From contig DATBIO010000309.1 in assembly GCA_036556965.1 (NCBI GenBank), positions 1-15,196 of the forward strand: 15,196 nt of DNA. The letters are read 5' to 3'. Positions within the stretch are counted from its first letter, which is position 1; the number at the start of each line of letters is the position of its first letter. Below the pieces are notes generated by a model. That model had not been told where the DNA came from and did not search any database. It saw only the letters and a program-made list of their open reading frames with translations. The DNA is from DATBIO01 sp036556965 (GTDB lineage Bacteria > Acidobacteriota > Vicinamibacteria > Fen-336). Shown here in pieces: positions 1 to 7,226 of the stretch. Both the position numbers and the translations under genes were made by a program.

Positions 1-402
1 GGTACGACCAAGCACCTGAAGGCGATCTCCGCCCTCAACCTCGCCACCGCCTGGGTGGTGGGAGACGACGGGACGACCCTCAGGACCGAGGATGGCGGCG
101 CCAGTTGGAGGTCGCAGGGAGCGGCCACCAGCAAGGACCTCCGTGGTGTTTCCGCGGCGTCGTCCGACGTCGCCTGGGCGGTCGGCGACGATGGCACGAT
201 CCTGCGGACGAGCAACGGGGGCTTCGTGTGGGCGGTTCAGCCCACGGGCACGGGGCGCGACTTCCATGGCATCAAGGCCCTGGACGCGCAGACGGCCATC
301 GCCGTGGGCGACGACGGCGAGATCCGCTCCACCACCGACGGCGGCGCCCACTGGCTGGAGGAGCCAATCCAGCACGGCCAGCACCTCTGGGGCGTGGATT
401 GA
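1..402 (+). CDS. YCF48/BNR-like repeat protein, C-terminal fragment
   Basis: The reading frame is open from base 1 to the TGA at 400-402, so the start lies outside the window and 133 residues are visible. The sequence is three successive units of exactly 41 residues, each with the pattern (A/V)GDDG-x-(I/L)-x-(S/R)T-x-(D/N)GG-x-x-W, followed by a short LWGVD closure. This matches the YCF48-like/photosynthesis-system-II-assembly and BNR-type beta-propeller repeats, in which each unit forms one blade. Bacterial members are usually exported proteins of unknown partner; in cyanobacteria and plants YCF48/HCF136 assists PSII assembly, but that role should not be transferred here. It ends convergently with the VOC gene. 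The family is clear from the repeats; the specific function is unknown. Confidence 0.85.
   Translation, partial: GTTKHLKAISALNLATAWVVGDDGTTLRTEDGGASWRSQGAATSKDLRGVSAASSDVAWAVGDDGTILRTSNGGFVWAVQPTGTGRDFHGIKALDAQTAIAVGDDGEIRSTTDGGAHWLEEPIQHGQHLWGVD
16..384 (+). repeat. Three tandem 41-aa (123-bp) propeller repeats
   Basis: Units lie at 16-138, 139-261 and 262-384 inside the partial YCF48-like gene. All three keep the VGDDG core and the GG-x-x-W end at identical spacing with no indels. They are diverged at the nucleotide level, so they are protein repeats, not a recent DNA tandem duplication. Confidence 0.8.
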
Positions 403-437
403 CGCCGGCAAGGGGCAGGCGCGAACCCTGACTGGCC

Positions 438-454
438 CGGACGGAGGGCGTCCG
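438..454. terminator. Weak hairpin between convergent genes
   Basis: CGGACG (438-443), loop GAGGG, CGTCCG (449-454) form a perfect 6-bp stem in the 56-bp gap between the converging YCF48-like and VOC genes. No T-tract follows on either strand, so intrinsic termination is only a possibility suggested by position. Confidence 0.2.
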
Positions 455-458
455 ACCC

Positions 459-929
459 TCAGCCCTCGTAGGCCCGGCGCAGCGCCCGGATGTCGAGCTT
501 GACCATCTTCAGCATGGCCTGCATCACGCGCTCGGTCCTGCCGGCGTCCTCGTCCGCCAGCATCTCGGGCAGGATGGCGGGGACGATCTGCCAGGAGACG
601 CCGAACCGGTCGGTGAGCCAGCCGCACTGCTGCGGGGAGCCGCCCTCCAGGAGCCTGGCCCAGTACTCGTCCACCTCTTCCTGCGTCTGGCAGTGGACGA
701 TGAACGAGATCGCGGGAGAGAACCTGAACTCGGGGCCGCCGTTGAGGGCCATGAACTCCTGCCCCTCGATCTCGAAGACGGCGGTCATGACCGTGCCCTT
801 CCTTCCCGGCCCGGCGTCCCCGTAGCGCGTCACCTCGCCGGCCCTGGCGTTCTTGAAGACCGAGGTGTAGAAGCTCACGGCCTCCTCGGCCTGGCCGTCG
901 AACCAGAGACAGGCGACGATTCTCTGCAT
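459..929 (-). CDS. VOC-superfamily protein, PhnB-like
   Basis: 156-residue cytoplasmic protein of the glyoxalase/bleomycin-resistance/dioxygenase (VOC) fold, subgroup PhnB-like ('3-demethylubiquinone-9 3-methyltransferase' domain). Diagnostic features are the N-terminal Q-R-I-V-A-C-L-W-F-D-G strand, the EEAVSFYTSVF helix, the strand ending in EFMALNGGP, and the C-terminal segment CGWLTDRFGVSWQIVP followed by a helix. Substrates are unknown for nearly all members, and methyltransferase activity should not be assumed from the domain name. The frame is open up to 971, but the ATG at 929 is preferred: it follows AGGAG at good distance on the - strand, and homology begins at this Met. It is divergent from the amine operon and separated from it by a 153-bp regulatory gap. 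Confidence 0.85.
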   Translation of the reverse strand: MQRIVACLWFDGQAEEAVSFYTSVFKNARAGEVTRYGDAGPGRKGTVMTAVFEIEGQEFMALNGGPEFRFSPAISFIVHCQTQEEVDEYWARLLEGGSPQQCGWLTDRFGVSWQIVPAILPEMLADEDAGRTERVMQAMLKMVKLDIRALRRAYEG

Positions 930-943
930 GGGGACTCCTGTCC

Positions 944-957
944 GTTGCGCGTTGCGC
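944..957. repeat. Tandem GTTGCGC doublet
   Basis: GTTGCGC occurs twice back to back, just upstream of the VOC start on the opposite strand. It is short and could be chance in such GC-rich DNA, but it lies where a VOC promoter or operator would be. Confidence 0.3.
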
Positions 958-1015
958 GGCGTCGATTCCATGGTGGCACGTAACCGCGGGGCGGGCGCAG
1001 CGGCGCGCGTGGTTT

Positions 1016-1043
1016 GGACGCGCGGCCCGCTGGCCGCGCGTCC
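1016..1043. promoter_or_regulatory. Perfect 12-bp-arm inverted repeat upstream of amine operon
   Basis: GGACGCGCGGCC (1016-1027), spacer CGCT, GGCCGCGCGTCC (1032-1043): both arms are exact reverse complements, and an outer T-G pair would extend the RNA stem. It lies in the divergent gap between the VOC and ALDH genes and its right arm overlaps the likely -35 of the operon promoter. It is most likely an operator for a dimeric regulator. As RNA it would be a very stable hairpin, but no T-run follows, and a terminator between divergent genes is not expected. Confidence 0.55.
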
Positions 1044-1059
1044 GCCGTTGGGCTACCCT
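1031..1059 (+). promoter_or_regulatory. Candidate promoter of the amine operon
   Basis: A TAnnnT-type -10 (TACCCT, 1054-1059, in the context GGCTACCCT) lies 23 nt before the ATG at 1083, so an mRNA starting near 1066 would still contain the AGGAGG at 1072-1077. The -35 match is poor (TGGCCG, 1031-1036, 17-bp spacer). The call rests mainly on position. Confidence 0.3.
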
Positions 1060-1082
1060 TCGCGGCATCCCAGGAGGCCCCC

Positions 1083-2543
1083 ATGCAGACCTACTCCATG
1101 CTCATCGACGGGGAGTGGACCGCGGCCGCTTCCGGCAAGACGTTCGAGGTGGTGAACCCGGCCAACGGGGAGGCCATGGCCCGCGTGCCCGACGCCGGCG
1201 CCGCGGACGTGGACCGCGCCGTGAAGGCGGCCCGGCGCGCCTTCGACGAGGGCTGGCGCGACGTCACCGCCCAGGAGCGGGGCCGCATCCTGCTGCGCCT
1301 GGCGGAGAAGATGCGGGCGGAGCTCCCGCGCCTGGCCGAGCTGGAGACCATCAACTCCGGCAAGCCCCTCACGGAGTCGGAGTACGACCTGACGGACGTG
1401 GCCACCTGCTTCGAGTACTACGGCGGGCTGGCCACCAAGCTGCACGGGGAGGTGCTGAACGTCCCCGACAACGCCGTCTCCATGGCCATCAAGGAGCCCA
1501 TCGGGGTGGCGGCCCAGGTCATCCCCTGGAACTACCCGCTGCTCATGGCCGCCTGGAAGCTGGCCCCCGCCATCTGCGCGGGCTGCAGCATGGTCATCAA
1601 GCCGGCGGAGCAGACCCCGGTGACGCTCCTGGAGTTCGCCCGCTTCTTCGAGGAGTGCGGCCTGCCCAAGGGGGTGGTGAACGTCATCACCGGCTTCGGG
1701 GAGCCGGCGGGGGCCCCGCTGGTGGCCCACCCGCTGGTGGACAAGGTGGCCTTCACGGGCAGCGTGGAGGTGGGCAAGAAGATCATGAAGGCCGCCGCGG
1801 AGACGCTGAAGAAGGTGAGCCTGGAGCTGGGGGGGAAGTCGCCCAACATCTTCTTCGCCGACGCGGACTTCGAGTCCGCGGTGGACGGCGCCCTCTTCGG
1901 CGTCTTCGTGAACCAGGGCGAGGTGTGCTCGGCGGGGAGCCGCGTCCTCATCCAGCGGCCCATATACAAGAAGATGCTGGACGCCATGGTCGAGAAGGCC
2001 AAGGCCATCAAGCTGGGCCCCGGCCTCGACCGCGCCACCAAGATGGGGCCGGTGGTCTCGCGCGAGCAGATGGAGCGCGTGATGCGCTACCAGGAGATCG
2101 GCAAGCGCGAAGGCAAGCTGGCGGTGGGAGGCGGGCGGCCGGGCGACCCCGAACTGCAGAAGGGCTTCTTCGTGCAGCCGACGATCTTCTACGACGTGGA
2201 CAACGGCGCCACCATCGCGCGCGAGGAGATCTTCGGCCCCGTCATGACCGTCATTCCCTTCGACGACGAGCGGGACGCCATCCGGATCGCCAACGACACC
2301 CAGTACGGCCTCGCCGCCGCCATCTGGAGCCGCGACATCTTCAAGTGCTTCCGGATGGTGAAGAGCCTCCAGGCCGGGATCGTCTGGGTGAACCACATGC
2401 AGCCGACCTACGTGGAGGCCCCCTGGGGCGGCTACAAGATGTCGGGGATCGGCCGCGAGCTGGGCCCCTGGGGCGCCGAGGAGTACCTCCAGGTCAAGCA
2501 GGTCCACATCAACCTGAACGAGCAGCCGATCGGCTGGTACTGA
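1083..2543 (+). CDS. Aldehyde dehydrogenase (betaine/aminobutyraldehyde dehydrogenase type)
   Basis: 486-residue NAD(P)+-dependent aldehyde dehydrogenase that oxidises an aldehyde to a carboxylate in the cytoplasm. Visible hallmarks are VIPWNYPL with the oxyanion Asn near 150, VIKPAEQTP cofactor binding, FTGSVEVG, the general base in LELGG (Glu248) and the nucleophile in NQGEVCSAG (Cys282). The Glu-Cys distance of 34 is normal for the family. EEIFGP follows, and the C-terminal PWGGYKMSGIGREL plus the ending PIGWY recall betaine/aminoaldehyde dehydrogenases. The start is ATG 1083, five bases after AGGAGG; the in-frame extension to 1014 would run through the dyad and lacks homology. It is the first gene of the four-gene operon. 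The context (amine-oxidising flavoenzymes plus permease) favours an aminoaldehyde such as 4-aminobutanal. Substrate is inferred; family is firm. Confidence 0.93.
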   Translation: MQTYSMLIDGEWTAAASGKTFEVVNPANGEAMARVPDAGAADVDRAVKAARRAFDEGWRDVTAQERGRILLRLAEKMRAELPRLAELETINSGKPLTESEYDLTDVATCFEYYGGLATKLHGEVLNVPDNAVSMAIKEPIGVAAQVIPWNYPLLMAAWKLAPAICAGCSMVIKPAEQTPVTLLEFARFFEECGLPKGVVNVITGFGEPAGAPLVAHPLVDKVAFTGSVEVGKKIMKAAAETLKKVSLELGGKSPNIFFADADFESAVDGALFGVFVNQGEVCSAGSRVLIQRPIYKKMLDAMVEKAKAIKLGPGLDRATKMGPVVSREQMERVMRYQEIGKREGKLAVGGGRPGDPELQKGFFVQPTIFYDVDNGATIAREEIFGPVMTVIPFDDERDAIRIANDTQYGLAAAIWSRDIFKCFRMVKSLQAGIVWVNHMQPTYVEAPWGGYKMSGIGRELGPWGAEEYLQVKQVHINLNEQPIGWY

Positions 2544-4424
2544 GTGGCCGGCCGCGACCGCGAGCTGGGGATGGACCGCCGCATCACGCGGCGGGACTTC
2601 CTCAACGGGGTGGCCCTCACGGTGGGGGCGGCCGTTTCCCCCGACCTGCTGCTGGCCCTGGACGCGCCGTATCCGCCCGCCCTCACCGGCCTGCGCGGGA
2701 GCCACGACGGCTCCTGGGAGGCCTCCCACGCCCTGCGCGACGGCTCCTTCTGGGAGACGGCGGGAAAGCCGGTGGACACGGGCGAGGCCTACGACCTGGT
2801 GGTGGTGGGCGCCGGCATCAGCGGGCTGAGCGCGGCCCACTTCTTCCGCCAGAAGGCGGGCGCGGGCGCGCGCATCCTCGTCCTCGACAACCACGACGAC
2901 TTCGGAGGGCACGCGCGGCGCAACGAGTTCCGCGTCGGCCGCAAGACCCTGCTCAGCTACGGCGGCACCTTCGCGGTGGAGAGCCCCGCCCCCTACAGCG
3001 CGGTGGCCCACCGGCTGGTGGCCGACCTGGGAATCGACGTCAGCCGCTTCGAGCACCTCGTGGACCGCGGCGTGTTCGGCGGCCTCAAGCGCGCCGTCTT
3101 CTTCGACCGGGAGACCTTCGGCGCCGACCGCCTGGTGCCCCTGCCCGCCGAAGGCGAGGCGTGGGACGCCTTCCTGGCCGCGGCCCCCCTCTCCGCCGCT
3201 GCGCGCCGCGACCTGGCGCGCCTCTACGCGGGGCTGCCCGATCCCATGCCCGGGCTGGGCTCGGCGGACAAGAAGGCGCGGCTCGCCCGCATCAGCTACG
3301 CCGAGTTCCTGACGCGGACGCTGGGCCTTTCGCCGGACGTGGTGCCCTACTTCCAGTCGCGGCCGCACGGGCTGTACGGCGTGGGCGTGGAGGCCGTCTC
3401 CGCCCAGGACGCCTGGGGCCTCGGGTACCCCGGTTTCGCGGCCATGGGCCTCGCCCCGGGCGCGGGTCCGGGCATGGGACTCGACGCCATCCGGCACAAG
3501 GAGGCCGACGCGTACTTCTTCCACTTCCCCGACGGCAACGCCTCCATTGCGCGCCTGCTCCTGCGACGCCTGGTGCCGCGCGCCGTGCCCGGCACCACGA
3601 CGGCCGACGTGGTCACCGCGCGCGCCGACTACGGACGCCTCGACGAGGCGGGGTCCGCCGGTCGCGTGCGCCTGCGCAGCACGGTGGTGCGCGTGCGCCA
3701 CCTCGGCGCGCCGGACAGCGCGCGCGAGGTCGAGGTGGCCTACGCCTCGGGCAAGGGCGTGTACACGGTGCGCGCGAGGCACTGCGTGCTGGCCTGCTGG
3801 CACTCCGTGATCCCGTACCTCTGCGCCGAGCTGCCGGAGAAGCAGAAGGAGGCGCTGGCCTCCGCCACCAAGGTGCCGCTGCTCTACACCAGCGTGGCCC
3901 TGCGCAACTGGACCTCCTTCCAGAAGCTCGGCGTGCACGACGTGGATGCGCCCGGCGGCTTCTACAACGGCTTCAATCTGAACCTGCCCGTCAGCATCGG
4001 CGCCTACCGCGGCCCGCGCACGCCGCAGGACCCCGTGGCCGTGCACATGGGGAAGACGCCGTGCCTGCCCGGCGCCCCCGCGCGCGACCAGCACCGCGCC
4101 GGCCGCCTGGAGCTGCTCGGCACGCCCTTCGTCGCCCTCGAGCGCGCCACCCGCGACCAGCTCGCGCGCGCGCTGGGGCCCGGGGGCTTCGATCCCGCGC
4201 GCGACATCGCCGGCCTCACCATCAACCGCTGGCCCCACGGCTACGCCTACCAGTACAACTCGCTGTGGGACCCCTTCTGGCTCGACGGGGGCGAGCAGCC
4301 CTGCGCGGTGGCGCGGCGGCCCCTCGGCCGCATCGCCATCGCCAACGCGGACGCGGCCGCGTACTCCTACACCGACGCGGCCATCGACCAGGCGCACCGC
4401 GCGGTGGCGGAGCTGCTCGCCTGA
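2544..4424 (+). CDS. Tat-exported FAD oxidoreductase, spermidine dehydrogenase-like
   Basis: 626-residue flavoprotein with a twin-arginine signal (T-R16-R17-D-F-L followed by a hydrophobic stretch), so it is probably folded with FAD in the cytoplasm and exported. After the conserved YPPALTGLRGSH block comes the dinucleotide-binding motif GAGISG (89-94), then DNHDDFGGHARRNEF, and near the C-terminus the FAD-closing segment IAIANADAAAYSYTDAAIDQ. Architecture and length fit the spermidine dehydrogenase (SpdH, as described in Pseudomonas) family, which cleaves spermidine to an aminoaldehyde and a diamine. Many family members are uncharacterised, so the substrate is inferred. GTG 2544 directly abuts the ALDH stop and is in the same frame. 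ATG 2571 (residue 10) is an alternative that keeps the Tat motif. Neither has a strong Shine-Dalgarno, suggesting translational coupling. Confidence 0.85.
   Translation: MAGRDRELGMDRRITRRDFLNGVALTVGAAVSPDLLLALDAPYPPALTGLRGSHDGSWEASHALRDGSFWETAGKPVDTGEAYDLVVVGAGISGLSAAHFFRQKAGAGARILVLDNHDDFGGHARRNEFRVGRKTLLSYGGTFAVESPAPYSAVAHRLVADLGIDVSRFEHLVDRGVFGGLKRAVFFDRETFGADRLVPLPAEGEAWDAFLAAAPLSAAARRDLARLYAGLPDPMPGLGSADKKARLARISYAEFLTRTLGLSPDVVPYFQSRPHGLYGVGVEAVSAQDAWGLGYPGFAAMGLAPGAGPGMGLDAIRHKEADAYFFHFPDGNASIARLLLRRLVPRAVPGTTTADVVTARADYGRLDEAGSAGRVRLRSTVVRVRHLGAPDSAREVEVAYASGKGVYTVRARHCVLACWHSVIPYLCAELPEKQKEALASATKVPLLYTSVALRNWTSFQKLGVHDVDAPGGFYNGFNLNLPVSIGAYRGPRTPQDPVAVHMGKTPCLPGAPARDQHRAGRLELLGTPFVALERATRDQLARALGPGGFDPARDIAGLTINRWPHGYAYQYNSLWDPFWLDGGEQPCAVARRPLGRIAIANADAAAYSYTDAAIDQAHRAVAELLA
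4409..4423 (+). promoter_or_regulatory. Shine-Dalgarno and CTG start of the permease
   Basis: GGAG at 4409-4412, 8-nt spacer, then CTG 4421-4423 overlapping the TGA (4422-4424) of the flavoprotein gene. This spacing is normal and is the only ribosome-site-plus-start combination that preserves the first membrane helix. Confidence 0.45.
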
Positions 4425-5845
4425 GCGACGCCCCGCCCCTCCAGCGCGTCCTGGGGCGCGCCGACCTCCTCCTCTTCACCGTCTCCGCCATCCTCACCAT
4501 CGACACCCTGGCCTCCGCGGCCAGCATGGGCGTGGCCTGGTTCACCTGGTGGGCCATCACCATGACCCTGTTCTTCGTGCCCTACGGCCTCATGACGGCG
4601 GAGCTGGGCGCGGCCTGGCCCGCGGAGGGCGGGCTCTACGTGTGGGTGCGCGAGGCCCTCGGCCCCTGGTGGGGCGGCATGGCGGCCTGGCTGTACTGGA
4701 TCAACAACGCCTACTGGATCCCCTCCGTCTACATGGTCTTCGCCGGCACCTTCCACGCCATCTTCCTGCGCGCGTGGGTCTCCCCCGGCCTGCGCGAGGG
4801 GGTGGGCGCGGTCTGGCTGCAGGCGGGCATCGCCATCGCCGTCACCTGGGCCACGGTGGCCGTGGGCATCGTGCGCCTCCAGGTCTCCAAGTGGCTGCCC
4901 AACGTGGGCGCGGTGGTGAAGGTGGCCATCTTCCTGGGCCTGGGCGTCCTGGGCCTCGGCTCGCTGCTGGGCGGACGTCCTCCCGCCAACGACTTCTCCC
5001 TCTCGCAGTTCGTGCCGCGCTGGAGCGACTCCCTCGCCTTCCTGCCCGTGCTCGTCTACAACGCGCTCGGCTTCGAGCTCATGAGCTCGGCGGGCGACGA
5101 GATGCGCGAGCCGCAGAAGGACGTGCCGCGCGCCGTGCTCCTCTCGGGCCTGATCATCGCCGTCGTCTACACGCTGGGGGTGATGGGCATCCTCTTCGCC
5201 GTGCCCCTGGCCGATCTCAGCCTGGTCACCGGGACCTGGGACGCGCTCGAGGTGCTCGGTCGGCAGTGGGGCGGCGCCACCGGCGCCCTCGTCTTCCTCC
5301 TCGGCCTCGGGTTCCTCTACGCCTGCGTGGCCAACATCGTGACCTGGAGCCTGGGCGTCAACCGCGTGGCCGCCGCCGCCGCCGCCGAGCACACGCTGCC
5401 CGCGCCGCTGGCCCGGCTGCACCCGCGCTTCGGCACGCCCCACGTGGCCTTCGTGGCCATGGGCCTCATCAGCACGGCCCTCCTCCTGGGCAACGCCCTG
5501 CAGGCCGACTCGCCCTCCAACCTCTTCTGGATGACCTTCAAGCTCTCCGGCATCTGCTTCCTCCTCTCGTACCTGCTCCTCTTCCCGGCCTTCGTGATCC
5601 TGCGGCGCCGCCGGCCGGAGGCGCCGCGCCCCTACCGCATGCCGGGCGGGCCGCGCACGGCCATGGCCGCGGCCGTGGTGTGCTGGGTGTTCATCGCCCT
5701 GGCCGGGGTCCTGTTCTTCAAGCCCTCGCCCACGGCGGAGGACCCGGGCCTGGCCGTGCGCGAGTCCTGGCTGCTCGTGGTGGAGACGCTGGCGACGGTC
5801 GGAGTGGGCGCCCTGCTCATCCCGCGTCTGCGCCGCCCGCGCTGA
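4421..5845 (+). CDS. APC-family amine/amino-acid permease
   Basis: About 474 residues with roughly twelve hydrophobic membrane segments and APC-superfamily signatures: PYGLMTAELGAAWPAEGGLYVWV in TM2 and the following loop, FELMSSAGDEMREPQKDVPRA between TM6 and TM7, and a cytoplasmic PxPYRMPGG near TM11. It is an inner-membrane importer, here probably for a polyamine, diamine or amino acid given the operon. The start is unusual. The first in-frame ATG (4526) would delete most of TM1, and no ATG, GTG or TTG lies in the appropriate stretch. CTG 4421 overlaps the upstream stop as CTGA and sits 8 nt after GGAG (4409-4412), giving a complete TM1 preceded by the usual LQRVLGRADLLLF helix. A sequencing error cannot be excluded. 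Family sure, start uncertain. Confidence 0.88.
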   Translation: MSDAPPLQRVLGRADLLLFTVSAILTIDTLASAASMGVAWFTWWAITMTLFFVPYGLMTAELGAAWPAEGGLYVWVREALGPWWGGMAAWLYWINNAYWIPSVYMVFAGTFHAIFLRAWVSPGLREGVGAVWLQAGIAIAVTWATVAVGIVRLQVSKWLPNVGAVVKVAIFLGLGVLGLGSLLGGRPPANDFSLSQFVPRWSDSLAFLPVLVYNALGFELMSSAGDEMREPQKDVPRAVLLSGLIIAVVYTLGVMGILFAVPLADLSLVTGTWDALEVLGRQWGGATGALVFLLGLGFLYACVANIVTWSLGVNRVAAAAAAEHTLPAPLARLHPRFGTPHVAFVAMGLISTALLLGNALQADSPSNLFWMTFKLSGICFLLSYLLLFPAFVILRRRRPEAPRPYRMPGGPRTAMAAAVVCWVFIALAGVLFFKPSPTAEDPGLAVRESWLLVVETLATVGVGALLIPRLRRPR

Positions 5846-5848
5846 GCG

Positions 5849-7132
5849 GTGGCCGCGCTGCGGGAGGCGCCCTTCTGGTGGGAGGACGCTCCCCTTCTCG
5901 CCGTGGGCTCCACCCGCCCGCTGGCCGACGGAGTGGACGTAGCCGTGGTGGGCGGGGGATACACGGGCCTGAGCGCGGCGCGCACCCTGGCGCGGGGAGG
6001 CGCGCGCGTGGTGGTGCTGGAGGAGGAGTCGATCGGCTGGGGGGCCAGCTCCCGCAACGGCGGCCAGGTCCTCACCGGACTGAAGGCCGGTCCCGCCGCG
6101 CTCCTCGCGCGCTACGGACGGACGCGCGCGCGCGCCCTCTTCGCCGCCTCGCTCCAGGCCATCGCCTTCCTGGAGTCGGTGATCGGGGAGGAGGGCATCG
6201 ACTGCGGCCACCACCGCTGCGGACACCTGCACGCGGCCTTCAAGCGCGGGCACGTCGCCTTTCTCCAGCACGAAGCCGAGCTGCTGGAGAGGGACTTCGA
6301 CCACCCGGTGCAGGTCCTCGGGCAGGCGGCCCTGGGCGACGAGCTGGCCTCGCCGCTCTATCACGGCGCGCTGGTGGACGAGAGAAGCGGGGCCCTGCAT
6401 CCGGCGCGGTACGTGCGCGGGCTGGCCGCGGCGGCGGAGCGCGCGGGGGCCGACCTGCGGCCGTTCACCGGGGTGCGGGCCGTGCACCGCGCGCCGGGCG
6501 GCTTCCGCCTGGAGACGGCCGGCGGCGCCCTCCGCGCGCGCGACGTGCTGGTGGCCACCAACGGCTACACCGGCGCGGTGGCCCCCGCCCTGCGCCGGCG
6601 CGTGGTGCCCGTCGGCTCCTACATCGTGGCCACCGCGCCCCTGGGCCGCGCGCGGGCCGAGGCCCTGCTTCCGAAGCGGCGCGTGGTGTTCGACTCCAAG
6701 CACTTCCTCTTCTACTTCCGGCTCTCGGACGACGACCGCCTGCTCTTCGGAGGCCGCGCGCAGTTCACGCCCGCCACCGCGGCCAGCACCCGGCGGGCGG
6801 CGGGCATCCTGCGGCGGGGGATGCTCCAGGTGTTCCCGGACCTCGCCGACGTGCCGCTCGAGTTCGCCTGGAGCGGCAACGTCTGCTTCACCCCGGACAT
6901 GCTGCCGCGCCACGGCGTGCTGGACGGCGTGCACCACGCGCTGGGCTACAGCGGCCACGGCGTGGCCCTGGCCACGTGGCTGGGGCACGTGGAGGCGCTG
7001 GCCATCCTCGGCCGACCGGCGGACAGCCCCTTCGCGGAGCTGCCGTTCCGCGCCCTCCCTCTCTACGGCGGCCGGCCGTGGTTCCTGCCCGCCGCCGGTC
7101 TGTGGTACCGCCTCCGGGACTGGGTGGGCTAG
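5849..7132 (+). CDS. FAD-dependent amine oxidoreductase, PuuB/DAO family
   Basis: 427-residue cytoplasmic flavoenzyme of the D-amino-acid oxidase (DAO) fold. It has FWWED near the N-terminus, the Rossmann motif VAVVGGGYTGLSAARTLA (GGGYTG at 35-40), an acidic ribose-binding end in VVVLEEE, the GASSRNGGQV loop typical of gamma-glutamylputrescine oxidase PuuB, and a C-terminal GYSGHGVALATWLG FAD-binding segment. PuuB-type enzymes oxidise a primary or gamma-glutamylated amine to the aldehyde with O2, giving H2O2 and ammonia. No PuuA is in the window, so the substrate may be a free amine. GTG 5849 lies 3 nt after the permease stop, in the same frame, with no evident Shine-Dalgarno; coupled translation is likely. 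It is the last gene of the operon. Confidence 0.87.
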   Translation: MAALREAPFWWEDAPLLAVGSTRPLADGVDVAVVGGGYTGLSAARTLARGGARVVVLEEESIGWGASSRNGGQVLTGLKAGPAALLARYGRTRARALFAASLQAIAFLESVIGEEGIDCGHHRCGHLHAAFKRGHVAFLQHEAELLERDFDHPVQVLGQAALGDELASPLYHGALVDERSGALHPARYVRGLAAAAERAGADLRPFTGVRAVHRAPGGFRLETAGGALRARDVLVATNGYTGAVAPALRRRVVPVGSYIVATAPLGRARAEALLPKRRVVFDSKHFLFYFRLSDDDRLLFGGRAQFTPATAASTRRAAGILRRGMLQVFPDLADVPLEFAWSGNVCFTPDMLPRHGVLDGVHHALGYSGHGVALATWLGHVEALAILGRPADSPFAELPFRALPLYGGRPWFLPAAGLWYRLRDWVG

Positions 7133-7179
7133 CGGGAGCGGAGCGGCCCCGCCCCGGGCGCAGGCGGCGCCGGGACCAC

Positions 7180-7209
7180 TGGCCGCCGCGCGTGGTGTTC
7201 TGCTAGCCT
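7180..7209 (+). promoter_or_regulatory. Weak candidate promoter of the ceramidase
   Basis: In the 94-bp gap after the amine operon, TAGCCT (7204-7209, context TGCTAGCCT) resembles the TACCCT element before the operon, with TGGCCG 18 bp upstream in both cases. The resulting leader would be only about 10 nt, right at GGAG 7215-7218. This is weak evidence. The gap contains no convincing T-tailed terminator. Confidence 0.22.
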
Positions 7210-7226
7210 CCGCCGGAGCAGGCGGC

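Noticed and set aside
1014..1082. Upstream in-frame start for ALDH
   Set aside because: The extra residues have no ALDH similarity, cover the dyad and promoter, and the ATG at 1083 has an ideal AGGAGG.
1053..4397. Stop-free 1114-codon frame on the - strand opposite ALDH and the flavoprotein
   Set aside because: Composition is biased to Arg/His/Gly/Val/Ala with no domain motifs; it is the usual antisense shadow of GC-rich codon use. Both + strand genes have intact catalytic motifs.
1115..4420. Long in-frame extension upstream of the permease, continuous over about 3.3 kb
   Set aside because: It is the out-of-frame reading of ALDH and the flavoprotein, rich in Arg/Pro/Gly with no domain. Only the part from about 4421 is a permease.
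7163..7187. GGCGGC...GCCGCC inverted repeat between PuuB-like and ceramidase genes
   Set aside because: Six-bp all-GC arms with a 13-nt loop and no T-tract are expected by chance in this composition.
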